Below are positions 33,804 through 42,889 of a stretch of DNA of 64,000 nucleotides, one piece after another. The position numbers and the translations under genes were made by a program. The notes under the pieces are model-generated. The model worked only from the letters and a program-made list of their open reading frames with translations, made no database searches and had not been told where the DNA came from. The DNA comes from JAAEUB01 sp964550345 (GTDB lineage: Bacteria > Pseudomonadota > Alphaproteobacteria > Rhodobacterales > Rhodobacteraceae): contig CAZJYZ010000002.1 of NCBI GenBank assembly GCA_964550345.1, forward strand, positions 62,001-126,000, in the 5' to 3' direction. Position 1 is the stretch's first letter; every line of letters starts with the position of its first letter.

Positions 33804-36800
33804 TTGCGGTTTTCCAAACTCAAGCTGAACGGCTTTAAAAGCTTTGTCGACCCGACCGATCTGGTGATCGCGGACGGGCTGACAGGTGTAGTCGGACCAA
33901 ACGGGTGCGGCAAGTCGAACTTGCTTGAGGCCCTGCGCTGGGTGATGGGTGAAAACCGCCCCAAAGCAATGCGTGGCGGTGGCATGGAAGATGTGATCTT
34001 TGCCGGAGCCGCCACACGGCCCGCGCGCAACTTTGCCGAAGTCTCGATCCATATTGATAATAGCGAGCGGTTAGCGCCGTCCGGATTTAATGATCAGGAC
34101 AACCTTGAGATTGTTCGCCGGATTACCCGCGACGCAGGCTCAGCCTTCAAGGTCAACGGCAAGGATGTGCGCGCGCGCGACGTGCAGATGCTGTTTGCCG
34201 ATGCCTCGACCGGGGCGCATAGCCCGGCGCTGGTGCGCCAGGGGCAGATTGCCGAGCTGATCAACGCACGGCCAAAAGCGCGTCGGCGTATTCTGGAAGA
34301 AGCCGCCGGTATCTCAGGGCTATATCAGCGTCGCCACGAGGCCGAGCTGAAACTGAAGGGCACCGAGACCAATCTGGCGCGTATAGAAGATGTCATAGAA
34401 GCACTTGCCAGCCAATTGGCGCAATTGGCGCGTCAGGCGCGGCAGGCAGCGCGCTACCGCGCTATTGGTGATGAGTTGCGTAAATCCGAAGGCTTGTTGC
34501 TGTTTCGCCGCTGGCAGGAGGCAGATGAGGCACGGTTGGCGGCCGAAGAAATGCTTCGCGAACGCGTGAAAGCGGCCGCGGCAGCAGAGGGTGCCGCACG
34601 TTCCGCTGGCAAGGCACGGGCTGCGGCTGAGGATGTTTTGCCGGGTCTGCGAGAGGAAGAGGCGATTGCAGCGGCCGTTTTGCAGCGCCTGCAGGTTCAG
34701 CGCGACACGCTTAAGGATCAGGAAGCACAGGCAGAAGCGCGTATCACGACCCTGACAGCGCGTATTGAACAATTGACCGCGGATATTGAGCGGGAAGCTG
34801 GCCTGAACCGCGACGCAGGGGAAACTATTGAACGGCTGGAATGGGAACAAGCGCAGCTTGCCAAAGCCGGTGAGGGCCACGAGGAAAACGTTAAACTGGC
34901 AAGTGATGCGGCCCATGACGCCGCCCGGATCCTGTCAGAGCGTGAAGAAGCCCTGTCACAGCTAACCGAAGATGTCGCCCGCCTTTCCGCACGGCACCAA
35001 TCGGCACATCGTTTGCTGGAAGATAACCAAAAAACGCTTGAGAAAAGCGAAGGTGAAGCGGCGCGTGCCCATGAAGCAGTTCACGATGCCCAGTCAACAC
35101 TGGAAAACGCGCAAGCAGCTTTCGCAACGGCTGAAGCCGCATTAAGAGCCGCAAACTCTCAGGCGGAAAATGCCGAAGAGGCTTTGGTGAAAGCCGATGA
35201 GGCGCGTGCGCTGGCCGGTTCGCGCGAGGCAGATGCCCGCGCCGGACGCAGCGAGGCCGAAGGAGAGATGGGCGCGCTGAGTGCCGAAGTTGGCGCCCTT
35301 GCCCGGCTGCTGGAGCGTGATACGGCGGAAGGCGGTCAGGTGCTGGACATGTTGCGCGTCGAGTCAGGCTATGAAAAGGCGCTGGGGGCTGCTTTGGCGG
35401 ATGACCTGCGCGCGCCTGCAGTTGTCGGTGATGCTGCCTCGGGCTGGGTTACGCTGGACCTCTATGCCTCACCGCAACTATTGCCCGAGGGCGTGAAAGC
35501 GCTGACAAACCACGTGACTGTGCCTGAGGTGCTGGCGCGCCGCATGGCGCAAGTGGGTCTGGTCGATGCTGATGAAGGTCCGCGTTTACAGGCGGAACTA
35601 AAACCGGGTCAGAGATTGGTTTCAATCGAGGGCGACCTATGGCGCTGGGACGGACTGCGCGCAGGCGCCGAAGACGCGCCCTCGGCTGCGGCTTTGCGGC
35701 TGGAACAGCTCAACCGCCTTGAGGAACTCAAGCAAGATCTGGTGGCGGTGACCGCTCAGGCCGAAGGGGCTGCGCAGGCGCATGAACATTTGCGGGCGGA
35801 ACTGACTCGCTTGACCGAAGCGGACCGGTTGGCGCGTGAGGCCCGCAAGGATGCCGACCGGGCGGTGGCCGATACCAACCGCGCGCTCAGCCGGGCCGAA
35901 GCCGACCAGAATATCGCAGCAGGTAAACTTGAAAATATGGGGCTGGCGGTATCGCGCCATGAAGAAGAGGCGATGTCAGCACGTGCGCGTATGGCAGAGG
36001 CCGAAAAAGCTGTGGCGGATCTGGGTGATCTGAATACTGCGCGCGCCGAGGTTGAGGACGTAAAGCTGACTGTCGAGGCCGCACGCGTAACCATGCTGTC
36101 ACGCCGGTCTGCCCATGATGAGTTGAAGCGAGAAGGTGATGCACGCCTGCGCCGTTCTCAGGAAGTCGTCAAGGAATTGTCCGGCTGGCGTCTGCGGTTG
36201 GAAAACGCCGGCAAACGGATTGGCGAGTTGGAAGAGCGCAAAGAAAGCTCGCAGGATGAATTGAAAGAAGCAAGTGCAACACCGGGGGAGCTGGCCTCAA
36301 AACGTGATGAGCTATCCGGGGCCATCACGGATGCCGAGGCGCGCCGCGCAAAGGCTGCCGACGCCCTTGTCGAGGCCGAGAATGTCCTGCGCATTGCGGT
36401 TGGCGACGAACGTGATGCTGAACGTGGGGCGGGTGAGGCCCGTGAAGCCCGCGCCCGCGCCGAAGCGCGTAGTGAAGCTGCAGGCGAGACCGTCGCGCAT
36501 GCAGTTGAACGCATCGAAGATGAGCAGGAAACGACCCCTCAGGGGTTGCTGGAAAGCCTTGGCGATGATCCGGACAAAATGCCATCCTCAGAAAAAATTG
36601 AACATGATGTGAACCGCTTAAAACGTCAGCGCGACGCGCTGGGCGCAGTCAATCTTCGCGCCGAGGAAGATGCGCGCGATGTGCAAGAGGAACACGACAC
36701 GCTGGCGCGTGAGGTCGCCGACCTTGAGGAAGCCATTAAAAAGTTGCGTCACGGCATTGCCAGCTTGAACCGCGAAGGGCGCGAGCGTCTTTTGACGGCG

Positions 36801-37259
36801 TTTGAGCAGGTCAATTCCAACTTTGCCATGTTGTTCACCCACCTTTTCGGTGGCGGCGAGGCCAAGCTGGTTCTGGTGGAAAGCGACGACCCCCTTGAGG
36901 CCGGGCTTGAAATCATGTGCCAGCCGCCGGGCAAGAAGCTGTCGACGCTTTCTTTGCTTTCAGGCGGTGAGCAGACCCTGACGGCGTTGGCTTTGATCTT
37001 TGCGGTTTTTCTGGCCAACCCGGCTCCGATTTGTGTGCTGGATGAGGTTGACGCGCCGTTAGACGATGCCAACGTCACCCGTTTTTGTGACCTGTTGGAT
37101 GAAATGACACGGCGCACAGAAACTCGTTTCATGATCATCACCCACCATGCTGTGACCATGAGCCGGGTTGACCGGCTGTTCGGTGTCACCATGGCGGAAC
37201 AGGGCGTTAGCCAGCTGGTTTCGGTTGACCTGAAAAATGCCGAGGCAATGGTTGCCTGA
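33804..37259 (+). CDS. smc: SMC, chromosome segregation ATPase
   Basis: SMC compacts and segregates chromosomes with ScpA and ScpB. The 1151-residue protein has the Walker A motif (GPNGCGKSNLLEALRWVMGE, about 32-51), long coiled coils rich in Ala/Glu/Arg (about 165-500 and 650-980), a central hinge (about 490-620, with the LLRVESGYEKALGAAL start), and a C-terminal signature LSGGEQTLTALAL plus Walker B (VLDEVDAPLDDAN). The start is a TTG at 33804, which gives the expected RFSKLKLNGFKSFVDP N-terminus. It is divergent from the cobalamin operon. Confidence 0.97.
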   Translation: MRFSKLKLNGFKSFVDPTDLVIADGLTGVVGPNGCGKSNLLEALRWVMGENRPKAMRGGGMEDVIFAGAATRPARNFAEVSIHIDNSERLAPSGFNDQDNLEIVRRITRDAGSAFKVNGKDVRARDVQMLFADASTGAHSPALVRQGQIAELINARPKARRRILEEAAGISGLYQRRHEAELKLKGTETNLARIEDVIEALASQLAQLARQARQAARYRAIGDELRKSEGLLLFRRWQEADEARLAAEEMLRERVKAAAAAEGAARSAGKARAAAEDVLPGLREEEAIAAAVLQRLQVQRDTLKDQEAQAEARITTLTARIEQLTADIEREAGLNRDAGETIERLEWEQAQLAKAGEGHEENVKLASDAAHDAARILSEREEALSQLTEDVARLSARHQSAHRLLEDNQKTLEKSEGEAARAHEAVHDAQSTLENAQAAFATAEAALRAANSQAENAEEALVKADEARALAGSREADARAGRSEAEGEMGALSAEVGALARLLERDTAEGGQVLDMLRVESGYEKALGAALADDLRAPAVVGDAASGWVTLDLYASPQLLPEGVKALTNHVTVPEVLARRMAQVGLVDADEGPRLQAELKPGQRLVSIEGDLWRWDGLRAGAEDAPSAAALRLEQLNRLEELKQDLVAVTAQAEGAAQAHEHLRAELTRLTEADRLAREARKDADRAVADTNRALSRAEADQNIAAGKLENMGLAVSRHEEEAMSARARMAEAEKAVADLGDLNTARAEVEDVKLTVEAARVTMLSRRSAHDELKREGDARLRRSQEVVKELSGWRLRLENAGKRIGELEERKESSQDELKEASATPGELASKRDELSGAITDAEARRAKAADALVEAENVLRIAVGDERDAERGAGEAREARARAEARSEAAGETVAHAVERIEDEQETTPQGLLESLGDDPDKMPSSEKIEHDVNRLKRQRDALGAVNLRAEEDARDVQEEHDTLAREVADLEEAIKKLRHGIASLNREGRERLLTAFEQVNSNFAMLFTHLFGGGEAKLVLVESDDPLEAGLEIMCQPPGKKLSTLSLLSGGEQTLTALALIFAVFLANPAPICVLDEVDAPLDDANVTRFCDLLDEMTRRTETRFMIITHHAVTMSRVDRLFGVTMAEQGVSQLVSVDLKNAEAMVA

Positions 37260-37349
37260 CCCGACGTCGCAGGGGTTCAGCAAAGTATTGTGAAATACGG
37301 CCAGACCTGTGTAAGGTCTTGCAGAGCAAACTTTTTAAGGGAGAGAGAC

Positions 37350-37820
37350 ATGAAATTAACTTCTGTCATGACAGGACTTATTCTGGCCGCCGGTCTGGCT
37401 GCTCCGGCAAGTGCACAGCAGGTACTGGCATCAGATCCGCAAAGCGTTACAGACTATTTCTTTACAAATGGCATTCCAGCGCAGCTGACAACCGATTCCG
37501 TTGGGGACCCCTTGGTAGAGTTCCGGGTAGACAGTGATACGATGCAGCTTTTCTTCTACGACTGCACTGACAACACTGAATGTCTGGCGCTTCAGTTTTA
37601 TTCCGGCTATCGGGTTGATGGTAGCGTCGGCCTTGACGTGATCAACGGGTGGAATACAGACCGCCGTTTCGTGCGCTCATACATGACGGATGACGGCGCG
37701 GCGCGGATCGAAATGGATATCGCCACTGGTTATGACGGCTTGAGCCACACGGACTTTACAGAGCTTTATAATCTCTGGATTGAAAGCGTTGGCCTGTTTG
37801 AAGAGCGGATTGGCTGGTAA
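37350..37820 (+). CDS. YbjN-domain secreted protein
   Basis: The 156-residue protein has a clear Sec signal peptide (cut after APASAQ, about 23) and a YbjN-type body (LEFRVDSDTMQLFFYDC, the CLALQFYSGYRV strand pair, INGWNTDRRFVRSYM and the DGAARIEMDI strand). It is likely periplasmic. The family has no defined enzyme activity. An AAGGGAGAGAGAC element precedes the ATG. Confidence 0.85.
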   Translation: MKLTSVMTGLILAAGLAAPASAQQVLASDPQSVTDYFFTNGIPAQLTTDSVGDPLVEFRVDSDTMQLFFYDCTDNTECLALQFYSGYRVDGSVGLDVINGWNTDRRFVRSYMTDDGAARIEMDIATGYDGLSHTDFTELYNLWIESVGLFEERIGW

Positions 37821-37833
37821 GCTTTTACAGGCG

Positions 37834-38667
37834 TCAGGCCGTAGAAACAGAGCTGTTCACCGCCGACTTAATCGCGGTGGTGACAGCGCAATATAGCGCC
37901 TCGGATAACTCGGCGTAGCGGGTCCAGATATCCGCCGAGAAATCCTGATCTCTCCACAGGCTGAGATTATCGAAGGTCCAGCCCCGTTGCCCTGCAAATA
38001 GCAGGTTGCGCGCCGGGCCTTCCAACGTGTCCGCAGGCCCGGGGGGGCGTGGTACCGGGCGTGGATCGGGTTTTCCTTCCAACAGGCACAGAGCCGAGGT
38101 GAAGATGCCTGCAACCTGCGTGAATTGGTGCGCCTCGGCGAAAGATTTACTGGCGGTCAGGGCGTCAAACAGGGTGGCACCGGCGGTGGCAACATCAGGG
38201 CCATTCTCAGGGCCGCTGCAGGGCTGCGCCATATAATTCGCCTCCCATATCCGACCATCTTTGGCGGTTGGAAAGGCGGCGCGCCAGCCCGGCTCCCAAC
38301 ATAAGGCCCCGCCATCGCCGGTTTCTGTTGCCATCGTCCAAAGGCTGCCACCACCTGCGAAACCCGCGGCAATTCGGTCGGGTAGCGTGTCGTTTGAACC
38401 GGGTGTCTGATCCAGTCGCGTACATGACATGACCACCCGTGCGACACCAGAACCGGCAAGAAGGTCCAGCCACAGGTTGGGCGTTTCTGCCACCGGCACA
38501 TGGCGTAATCCGCCAAAGCGACGTTTTTCAGCAGCGCGAAACTGGATGCGCCCACAAGAGGCAAATGCGCGTTGATCCGCGAACCACTCCATCGGGTCAC
38601 CGGGATTGGCCAGCCGGTGGTTGGCGGATATTACCAGAGCTGCAAGCTGCGCGACTTCTCCGTCCAA
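37834..38667 (-). CDS. unrecognised 277-residue protein
   Basis: I do not recognise a family. The protein has no signal peptide and no membrane segment. It has six cysteines and many Trp residues, and a Pro-rich linker (PDPRPVPRPPGPADTLEGP). A TTG start at 38667 with GGAG upstream gives the full frame. Codon use and the lack of overlap with other genes support it as real. It lies convergent with the YbjN gene and 145 bp from the MltB-like gene. Confidence 0.65.
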   Translation of the reverse strand: MDGEVAQLAALVISANHRLANPGDPMEWFADQRAFASCGRIQFRAAEKRRFGGLRHVPVAETPNLWLDLLAGSGVARVVMSCTRLDQTPGSNDTLPDRIAAGFAGGGSLWTMATETGDGGALCWEPGWRAAFPTAKDGRIWEANYMAQPCSGPENGPDVATAGATLFDALTASKSFAEAHQFTQVAGIFTSALCLLEGKPDPRPVPRPPGPADTLEGPARNLLFAGQRGWTFDNLSLWRDQDFSADIWTRYAELSEALYCAVTTAIKSAVNSSVSTA

Positions 38668-38812
38668 GTTGGCTCCTGCGTTTGCGTTCGGGGCTGTAGG
38701 GTAACGACCTCTTTCGGATTTGTCCCGAACACAATCCCAACCGCGACAATATGCGAAGGCCCGGCAAACAAAGGATGCTGTCTGCCGAGGCCCCCGAGCA
38801 GGTAAGCCAGCG

Positions 38813-39991
38813 CTACAAAGCGTTCAGCAAATCCCGCGTAGGCCAGGCATCGGCGGGCAGACCCAGACGGGCCTGTTCAGCCTGTACGGCGGCGCGGGTT
38901 TTCGCACCCAAAATACCATCTACCTTGCCCACATCATGCCCATGCGCCTTTAGCTTTCGCTGCAATGCCTTCATCTCTTCCCCGGACAGGCCAGGGTCGG
39001 GGTTGCCAGCAAGATAAACCGGCGCGCCTTCCAATCGCGTTGCGAAATAGGCGGCGGTAGTGACGTAAACAAAGCTTTTGTTCCATTCAAAATAGACATG
39101 GAAATTCGGATAGGCGATAAAGGCGGGCCCTTTACGACCTTGCGGCAACAGGATTGACGCATTCAGGTTACCCGAGCCTAGGTTTCCGGTCCGTGCTTTG
39201 ACCCCAAGGCGTTCCCATTGGCTGACTTTCATCTCGTGATTGAGGCCGGTTTTTGACCAGTCAAGATTTGCAGGAAGGATGACTTCCTGCAACCAGGGCT
39301 CATTCGCGCGCCAACCCAATGATGACAACATGTTTGCACCCGACAACAGAGCATCCGGAGGAGATGTCTTCAGGTTAACCTCTCCGTCCCCATCGCCGTC
39401 GACACCGTTTTCGATGATGTCCCAGGGCAGCATTTGCACCATGCCAATCTCACCCGCCCAGGCCCCGGTGGTTCCGGTGGGGCTGAAATCTCCGCGCTCG
39501 TAAAGTTCAAGAGCAGCAAAAATCTGTGGCTGAAAAAGTTCGGGGCGGCGGCAATCATGGCCGAGTGTGAGTAGTGAATTCAAGGTGTTGAAGTTACCCT
39601 GGAACCCTCCAAAATCAGTCTCAAAAGCCCAAAAAGCGGTCAAAACTCCACGGCTGACACCATAGCGGCGTTCCATCGTGTCAAATACGCTGTCCCATTT
39701 ACGAAGGTTAATACGACCATGGTCCATGCGGTTCTGGGAGATTAAAGCCCTAGAAAAATCAAGGAATGTTTTTTGGAAAATACCCTGGGCCCGGTCGGCA
39801 CGGATGGTGGCAGGATCGTGGCTGGCAGAGGCGAAAAAGGCATTGACCGTCGCCTGATCGTGTCCCTTGCGGACGGCCTCTTTTTTAACTGCATTCACGA
39901 AAGAAGAAAATGTACCGCCGCAGGGGATTTGGGCCAAGGCTGAAGTAGCACCAAACAATGAAACGACGGCAATAGTAAGAAACTTGCGCAT
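38813..39991 (-). CDS. MltB-like lytic murein transglycosylase with peptidoglycan-binding domain
   Basis: The 392-residue protein has a signal peptide (cut after ALAQ, about 21), a SLT_2/MltB catalytic domain with the glutamate in WAFETDFG (about 125-132), IGMVQMLPWDI and SSLGWRANEPW, and a C-terminal PG_binding_1 domain (MKALQRKLKAHGHDVGKVDGILG). It should act on peptidoglycan in the periplasm as a membrane-free relative of MltB. Confidence 0.93.
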   Translation of the reverse strand: MRKFLTIAVVSLFGATSALAQIPCGGTFSSFVNAVKKEAVRKGHDQATVNAFFASASHDPATIRADRAQGIFQKTFLDFSRALISQNRMDHGRINLRKWDSVFDTMERRYGVSRGVLTAFWAFETDFGGFQGNFNTLNSLLTLGHDCRRPELFQPQIFAALELYERGDFSPTGTTGAWAGEIGMVQMLPWDIIENGVDGDGDGEVNLKTSPPDALLSGANMLSSLGWRANEPWLQEVILPANLDWSKTGLNHEMKVSQWERLGVKARTGNLGSGNLNASILLPQGRKGPAFIAYPNFHVYFEWNKSFVYVTTAAYFATRLEGAPVYLAGNPDPGLSGEEMKALQRKLKAHGHDVGKVDGILGAKTRAAVQAEQARLGLPADAWPTRDLLNAL

Positions 39992-40040
39992 ATAAGACCT
40001 CTCAAAACATATGTTGGGGCACGTTAGCAGGGTTCACCGC

Positions 40041-40955
40041 TCAGGCAAATGCGATTAGCGCGACAAGCAAAAAAAGCGCTACCCAGACCCGCCAGAGCAC
40101 TGTCACAGCGTGGTCAATTTCCCGTGGGCCGGGATTTCGGCATCCTTCCCCGCCGACCCAGGGAAAGTCGCGCTTTTTACCGCTGTATGATCGGGGGCCA
40201 GATAGCGCCACACCCAAAACACAGGCCATTGCCGCTTCGGGCCAGCCAGCGTTGGGGGAACGGTGAAGAGGTGCGTCGCGGCGGACCATTCTCCAGGCAT
40301 CGGGGCGCAGAAATACAATGGCGATAAGAAGCGCGGTAAGACGGGCCGGAACCCAGTTCAACACATCGTCAAACCGTGCTGCCGCTTTGCCGAATTCCGC
40401 ATATTTTGGGGTCAGATACCCGATCATACTGTCAGCGGTATTTGTCATTTTATACAGCATCAATCCGGGTAGACCGGCGACCAGAAACCAAAATACCGGC
40501 GCCACCACGCCGTCCGAAAGGTTTTCCGCAGCACTTTCAATTGCGGCACGGGCAATGGCCGGATCGTCCATTTCGGACGTATCCCGGCCAACGATCTGCG
40601 CCACGGAAAGGCGCCCATCGCCCGTGGAAAGGCGTAAGGCATCGGCGACTGCCCTTACATGCGTCACCAGAGATTTTTGGGCGATGAGGACGGCGGCAAG
40701 AATCGCTTCGACAAGCGCTCCACCGGGGAGGGTCGCAAGAACCCATCCGATCAAAAGGGCACTAATTGCGAGAAACGCAAAGCCGAGGAGACCGGCCTTA
40801 AAACGATCCTCGCCGTGGTTATGCCGGAGGTCCAGCCAAGCCACCGCGCGCCCCATCAGGACTGCCGGATGCGGCAGGCGAGACCAAAGCCAGCGTGGTT
40901 CACCAAAGGCGGCGTCAAGCAAAAGTGCGATGAGAAGCAAGCTGGCGTGGTTCAT
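40041..40955 (-). CDS. cobD: CobD/CbiB, adenosylcobinamide-phosphate synthase
   Basis: This membrane enzyme attaches (R)-1-amino-2-propanol phosphate to adenosylcobyric acid. The 304-residue protein has four or more hydrophobic segments, the N-terminal DAAFGEP motif, HPAVLMGRAVAWLD, the AIESAAENLSDGVVAPVFW signature and KMTNTADSMIGY. I choose the ATG at 40955, overlapping the cobC stop by 4 nt (ATGA). Confidence 0.95.
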   Translation of the reverse strand: MNHASLLLIALLLDAAFGEPRWLWSRLPHPAVLMGRAVAWLDLRHNHGEDRFKAGLLGFAFLAISALLIGWVLATLPGGALVEAILAAVLIAQKSLVTHVRAVADALRLSTGDGRLSVAQIVGRDTSEMDDPAIARAAIESAAENLSDGVVAPVFWFLVAGLPGLMLYKMTNTADSMIGYLTPKYAEFGKAAARFDDVLNWVPARLTALLIAIVFLRPDAWRMVRRDAPLHRSPNAGWPEAAMACVLGVALSGPRSYSGKKRDFPWVGGEGCRNPGPREIDHAVTVLWRVWVALFLLVALIAFA

Positions 40956-41899
40956 AATGCAGCTTCGAGTTGGCCCCACCTGTCAGCTGGGGGAAGGCCC
41001 AGACGCAGCCAGGTTTCGTCATAGGGAAAAATCCGGCTCCAGACTTTGCCATGTGCAAGCTTTTCTTGCCATTTCAGGGCATTATCCACCTTAAAAAGGC
41101 GAAACAGGGCGGTGCCTCCAATAAGCTCAGCACCTTTCATCTGCACGCTTGCATCCATCCTTGCAACATCAACGGCTAGTCTTTGGCGGGTGGAATTGGC
41201 CCATTGCATGTCTTCAAGCGCTGCCCGCCCTACGGTCAATGCGGGACCGGAAACGGGCCAGGGACCCAGCATCTCTTTCAGCGCACCGATCAGTTTGGGG
41301 TCACCAATGGCAAAGCCAAGCCGCAGCCCGGCAAGGCCCCAGAACTTGCCGAGGGATTTCAGGATCACAACACCTGGTATCGTCGACATTTCCCTTACAT
41401 GCGTGTTGCCCAGAGCGATGTCACAAAAGCTTTCGTCGATGACCAAAAGCTCGCGTGCACCCGGTGCTTCATCCTGACCGCTCCACATCACACCAGTGGG
41501 ATTGTTAGGGTGGACGATAACCCGCGCCTTTGCCCCGTCCGATGTCACCTGCCAGCCAGCGCCATCAAAGGCGGCTTGATGTTCGTTATAGCTGCGCCCG
41601 GCAATCTGTACGCGGCCTTTTGGCAACAGGCGCGGGATATTGGCAATCAGCGCCGAGGCGCCGGGGGCGGCAAGCAGAGCGGCCTCTTCGGGCACCATCC
41701 AAAAATCACGCGCGGCCACCTCCAGCGCGGTTACGGCGCCTTCGTCCGGCAATGCCGTCCAGACATCTTCTGCCAGTTCAGGTACCGGGTAGGGAACCGG
41801 ATTAATGCCGGTTGAAAGGTCGATCCAATCCGCCCGTTTGCCGCCATAGCGGGCGATGGCCGCATCCAGCCCGCCGCCGTGATCTCGCTTAGGGGTCAT
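40952..41899 (-). CDS. cobC: CobC, threonine-phosphate decarboxylase-type PLP enzyme
   Basis: CobC supplies aminopropanol phosphate for the cobalamin nucleotide loop. The 315-residue protein is a fold-type I aminotransferase relative: DLSTGINPVPYP, GASALIANIPRLL, HPNNPTGVMWSG (substrate loop), LLVIDESFCDI (PLP-binding Asp) and the PLP lysine in ILKSLGKFWGLAGLRLGF. It overlaps both neighbours by 4 nt (DUF1636 gene upstream, cobD downstream), so all three are translationally coupled. Confidence 0.95.
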   Translation of the reverse strand: MTPKRDHGGGLDAAIARYGGKRADWIDLSTGINPVPYPVPELAEDVWTALPDEGAVTALEVAARDFWMVPEEAALLAAPGASALIANIPRLLPKGRVQIAGRSYNEHQAAFDGAGWQVTSDGAKARVIVHPNNPTGVMWSGQDEAPGARELLVIDESFCDIALGNTHVREMSTIPGVVILKSLGKFWGLAGLRLGFAIGDPKLIGALKEMLGPWPVSGPALTVGRAALEDMQWANSTRQRLAVDVARMDASVQMKGAELIGGTALFRLFKVDNALKWQEKLAHGKVWSRIFPYDETWLRLGLPPADRWGQLEAAL

Positions 41900-42267
41900 T
41901 CATCATTTCCGAGCGGCGGATGACGGGTTATAAAATGGCCTTTCACGGCTTGCGGCCACTGGCGGTAGGGTACCTGCCCGCTGTCACTGTCTGCATGTGC
42001 CGAGGCATACGCAATAATACCTTCTGCCGCTTCTTTGGTGGGTTCAAAAGCACCAAGCGTATAGGCAAGTTTACCATGCGCCTGCACCGCAACATTGCAG
42101 CTGTGTTTACAGCCCATAAGGCAAGAAACCCTTCGGGTTTTTACGTCGGTTCCTTGGGCCGCTGCCTCGACAAGTTCGGCAAGTAATTCGCCGTCGGTCT
42201 TATCCATCCCGACCTCTTCCCAGCCCTCACGCTTGCAGGTGTCACAGATAGTGATCCAGGTTGTCAT
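41896..42267 (-). CDS. DUF1636 family metal-binding protein
   Basis: The 123-residue protein has the ferredoxin-like cysteine pattern of DUF1636: ITICDTCKREG near the start and SCLMGCKHSCNVAVQ in the middle, followed by a YTLGAF segment. DUF1636 genes are often found in alphaproteobacterial cobalamin clusters, and here it heads the coupled cobC/cobD operon. A metal or Fe-S role is inferred. The ATG at 42267 is preferred to an upstream open frame to 42327. Confidence 0.88.
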   Translation of the reverse strand: MTTWITICDTCKREGWEEVGMDKTDGELLAELVEAAAQGTDVKTRRVSCLMGCKHSCNVAVQAHGKLAYTLGAFEPTKEAAEGIIAYASAHADSDSGQVPYRQWPQAVKGHFITRHPPLGNDE

Positions 42268-42441
42268 GTTTTTTCCTCGCGCCTGTGTATCCAAGGTGGT
42301 TGAAGCGGAAAACCGCGCAAAACGCAATTGGCAAAGGCCAATTCACACTCGTTAAGATTTCCTTTCCGAATTTTAACTATTTGTAAGGGTCTTGGTAGGA
42401 AATTCGCACGTGTTGCTTGTTTTATGCGGTGGGTTAGGAAG

Positions 42442-42807
42442 ATGAAAATCTTGATTGCGGAAAGCAATCCGGCGCTGGGCTCGGTTTGGGCTGCGCATCT
42501 GGAGAGACAGGGGGCAGCGGTTTCACTGCTGGTTTGTGCTGATTCAGCAACTGAATCCCTGACAAGAACAAATTTCGATCTGATCATTCTGAACCTGTCC
42601 CTTGGGGAGGCTGAGGCATTGTGCGTGGCTGATTACGCAGCCTTCCGCCATCCGAAAGCCAAGGTGATTTTTGTTACCGCATCCACCTTTTTCACCGATG
42701 GGTCTATTTTTGCTCATTGCCCGAATGCCTGTGCCTGCCTTTCCGAGAACACTTCGCCAAAGGACTTGGCTGCTTTGGTCGAATACCATTTGAGCAAAGT
42801 GGCATAG
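42442..42807 (+). CDS. degenerate CheY-like receiver domain protein
   Basis: The 121-residue stand-alone protein has the receiver fold pattern: KILIAESNP (beta 1), FDLIILNLSLGEAEAL (beta 3), KVIFVTAS (beta 4) and a final helix. The phosphoacceptor Asp is Asn51, the acidic pair at beta 1 is reduced to one Glu, and the conserved Lys after beta 5 is missing. The switch Thr (VTAS) is kept. It is therefore probably a phosphorylation-independent pseudo-receiver. AGGAAG precedes the ATG. Confidence 0.82.
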   Translation: MKILIAESNPALGSVWAAHLERQGAAVSLLVCADSATESLTRTNFDLIILNLSLGEAEALCVADYAAFRHPKAKVIFVTASTFFTDGSIFAHCPNACACLSENTSPKDLAALVEYHLSKVA

Positions 42808-42889
42808 TTTTATCGTGCAAAACCCAGTGGCGCGTCATAGCATGACATCAGATGGAAGCTATTGGATGCGAGATCCGGGTGAGGGCGAT

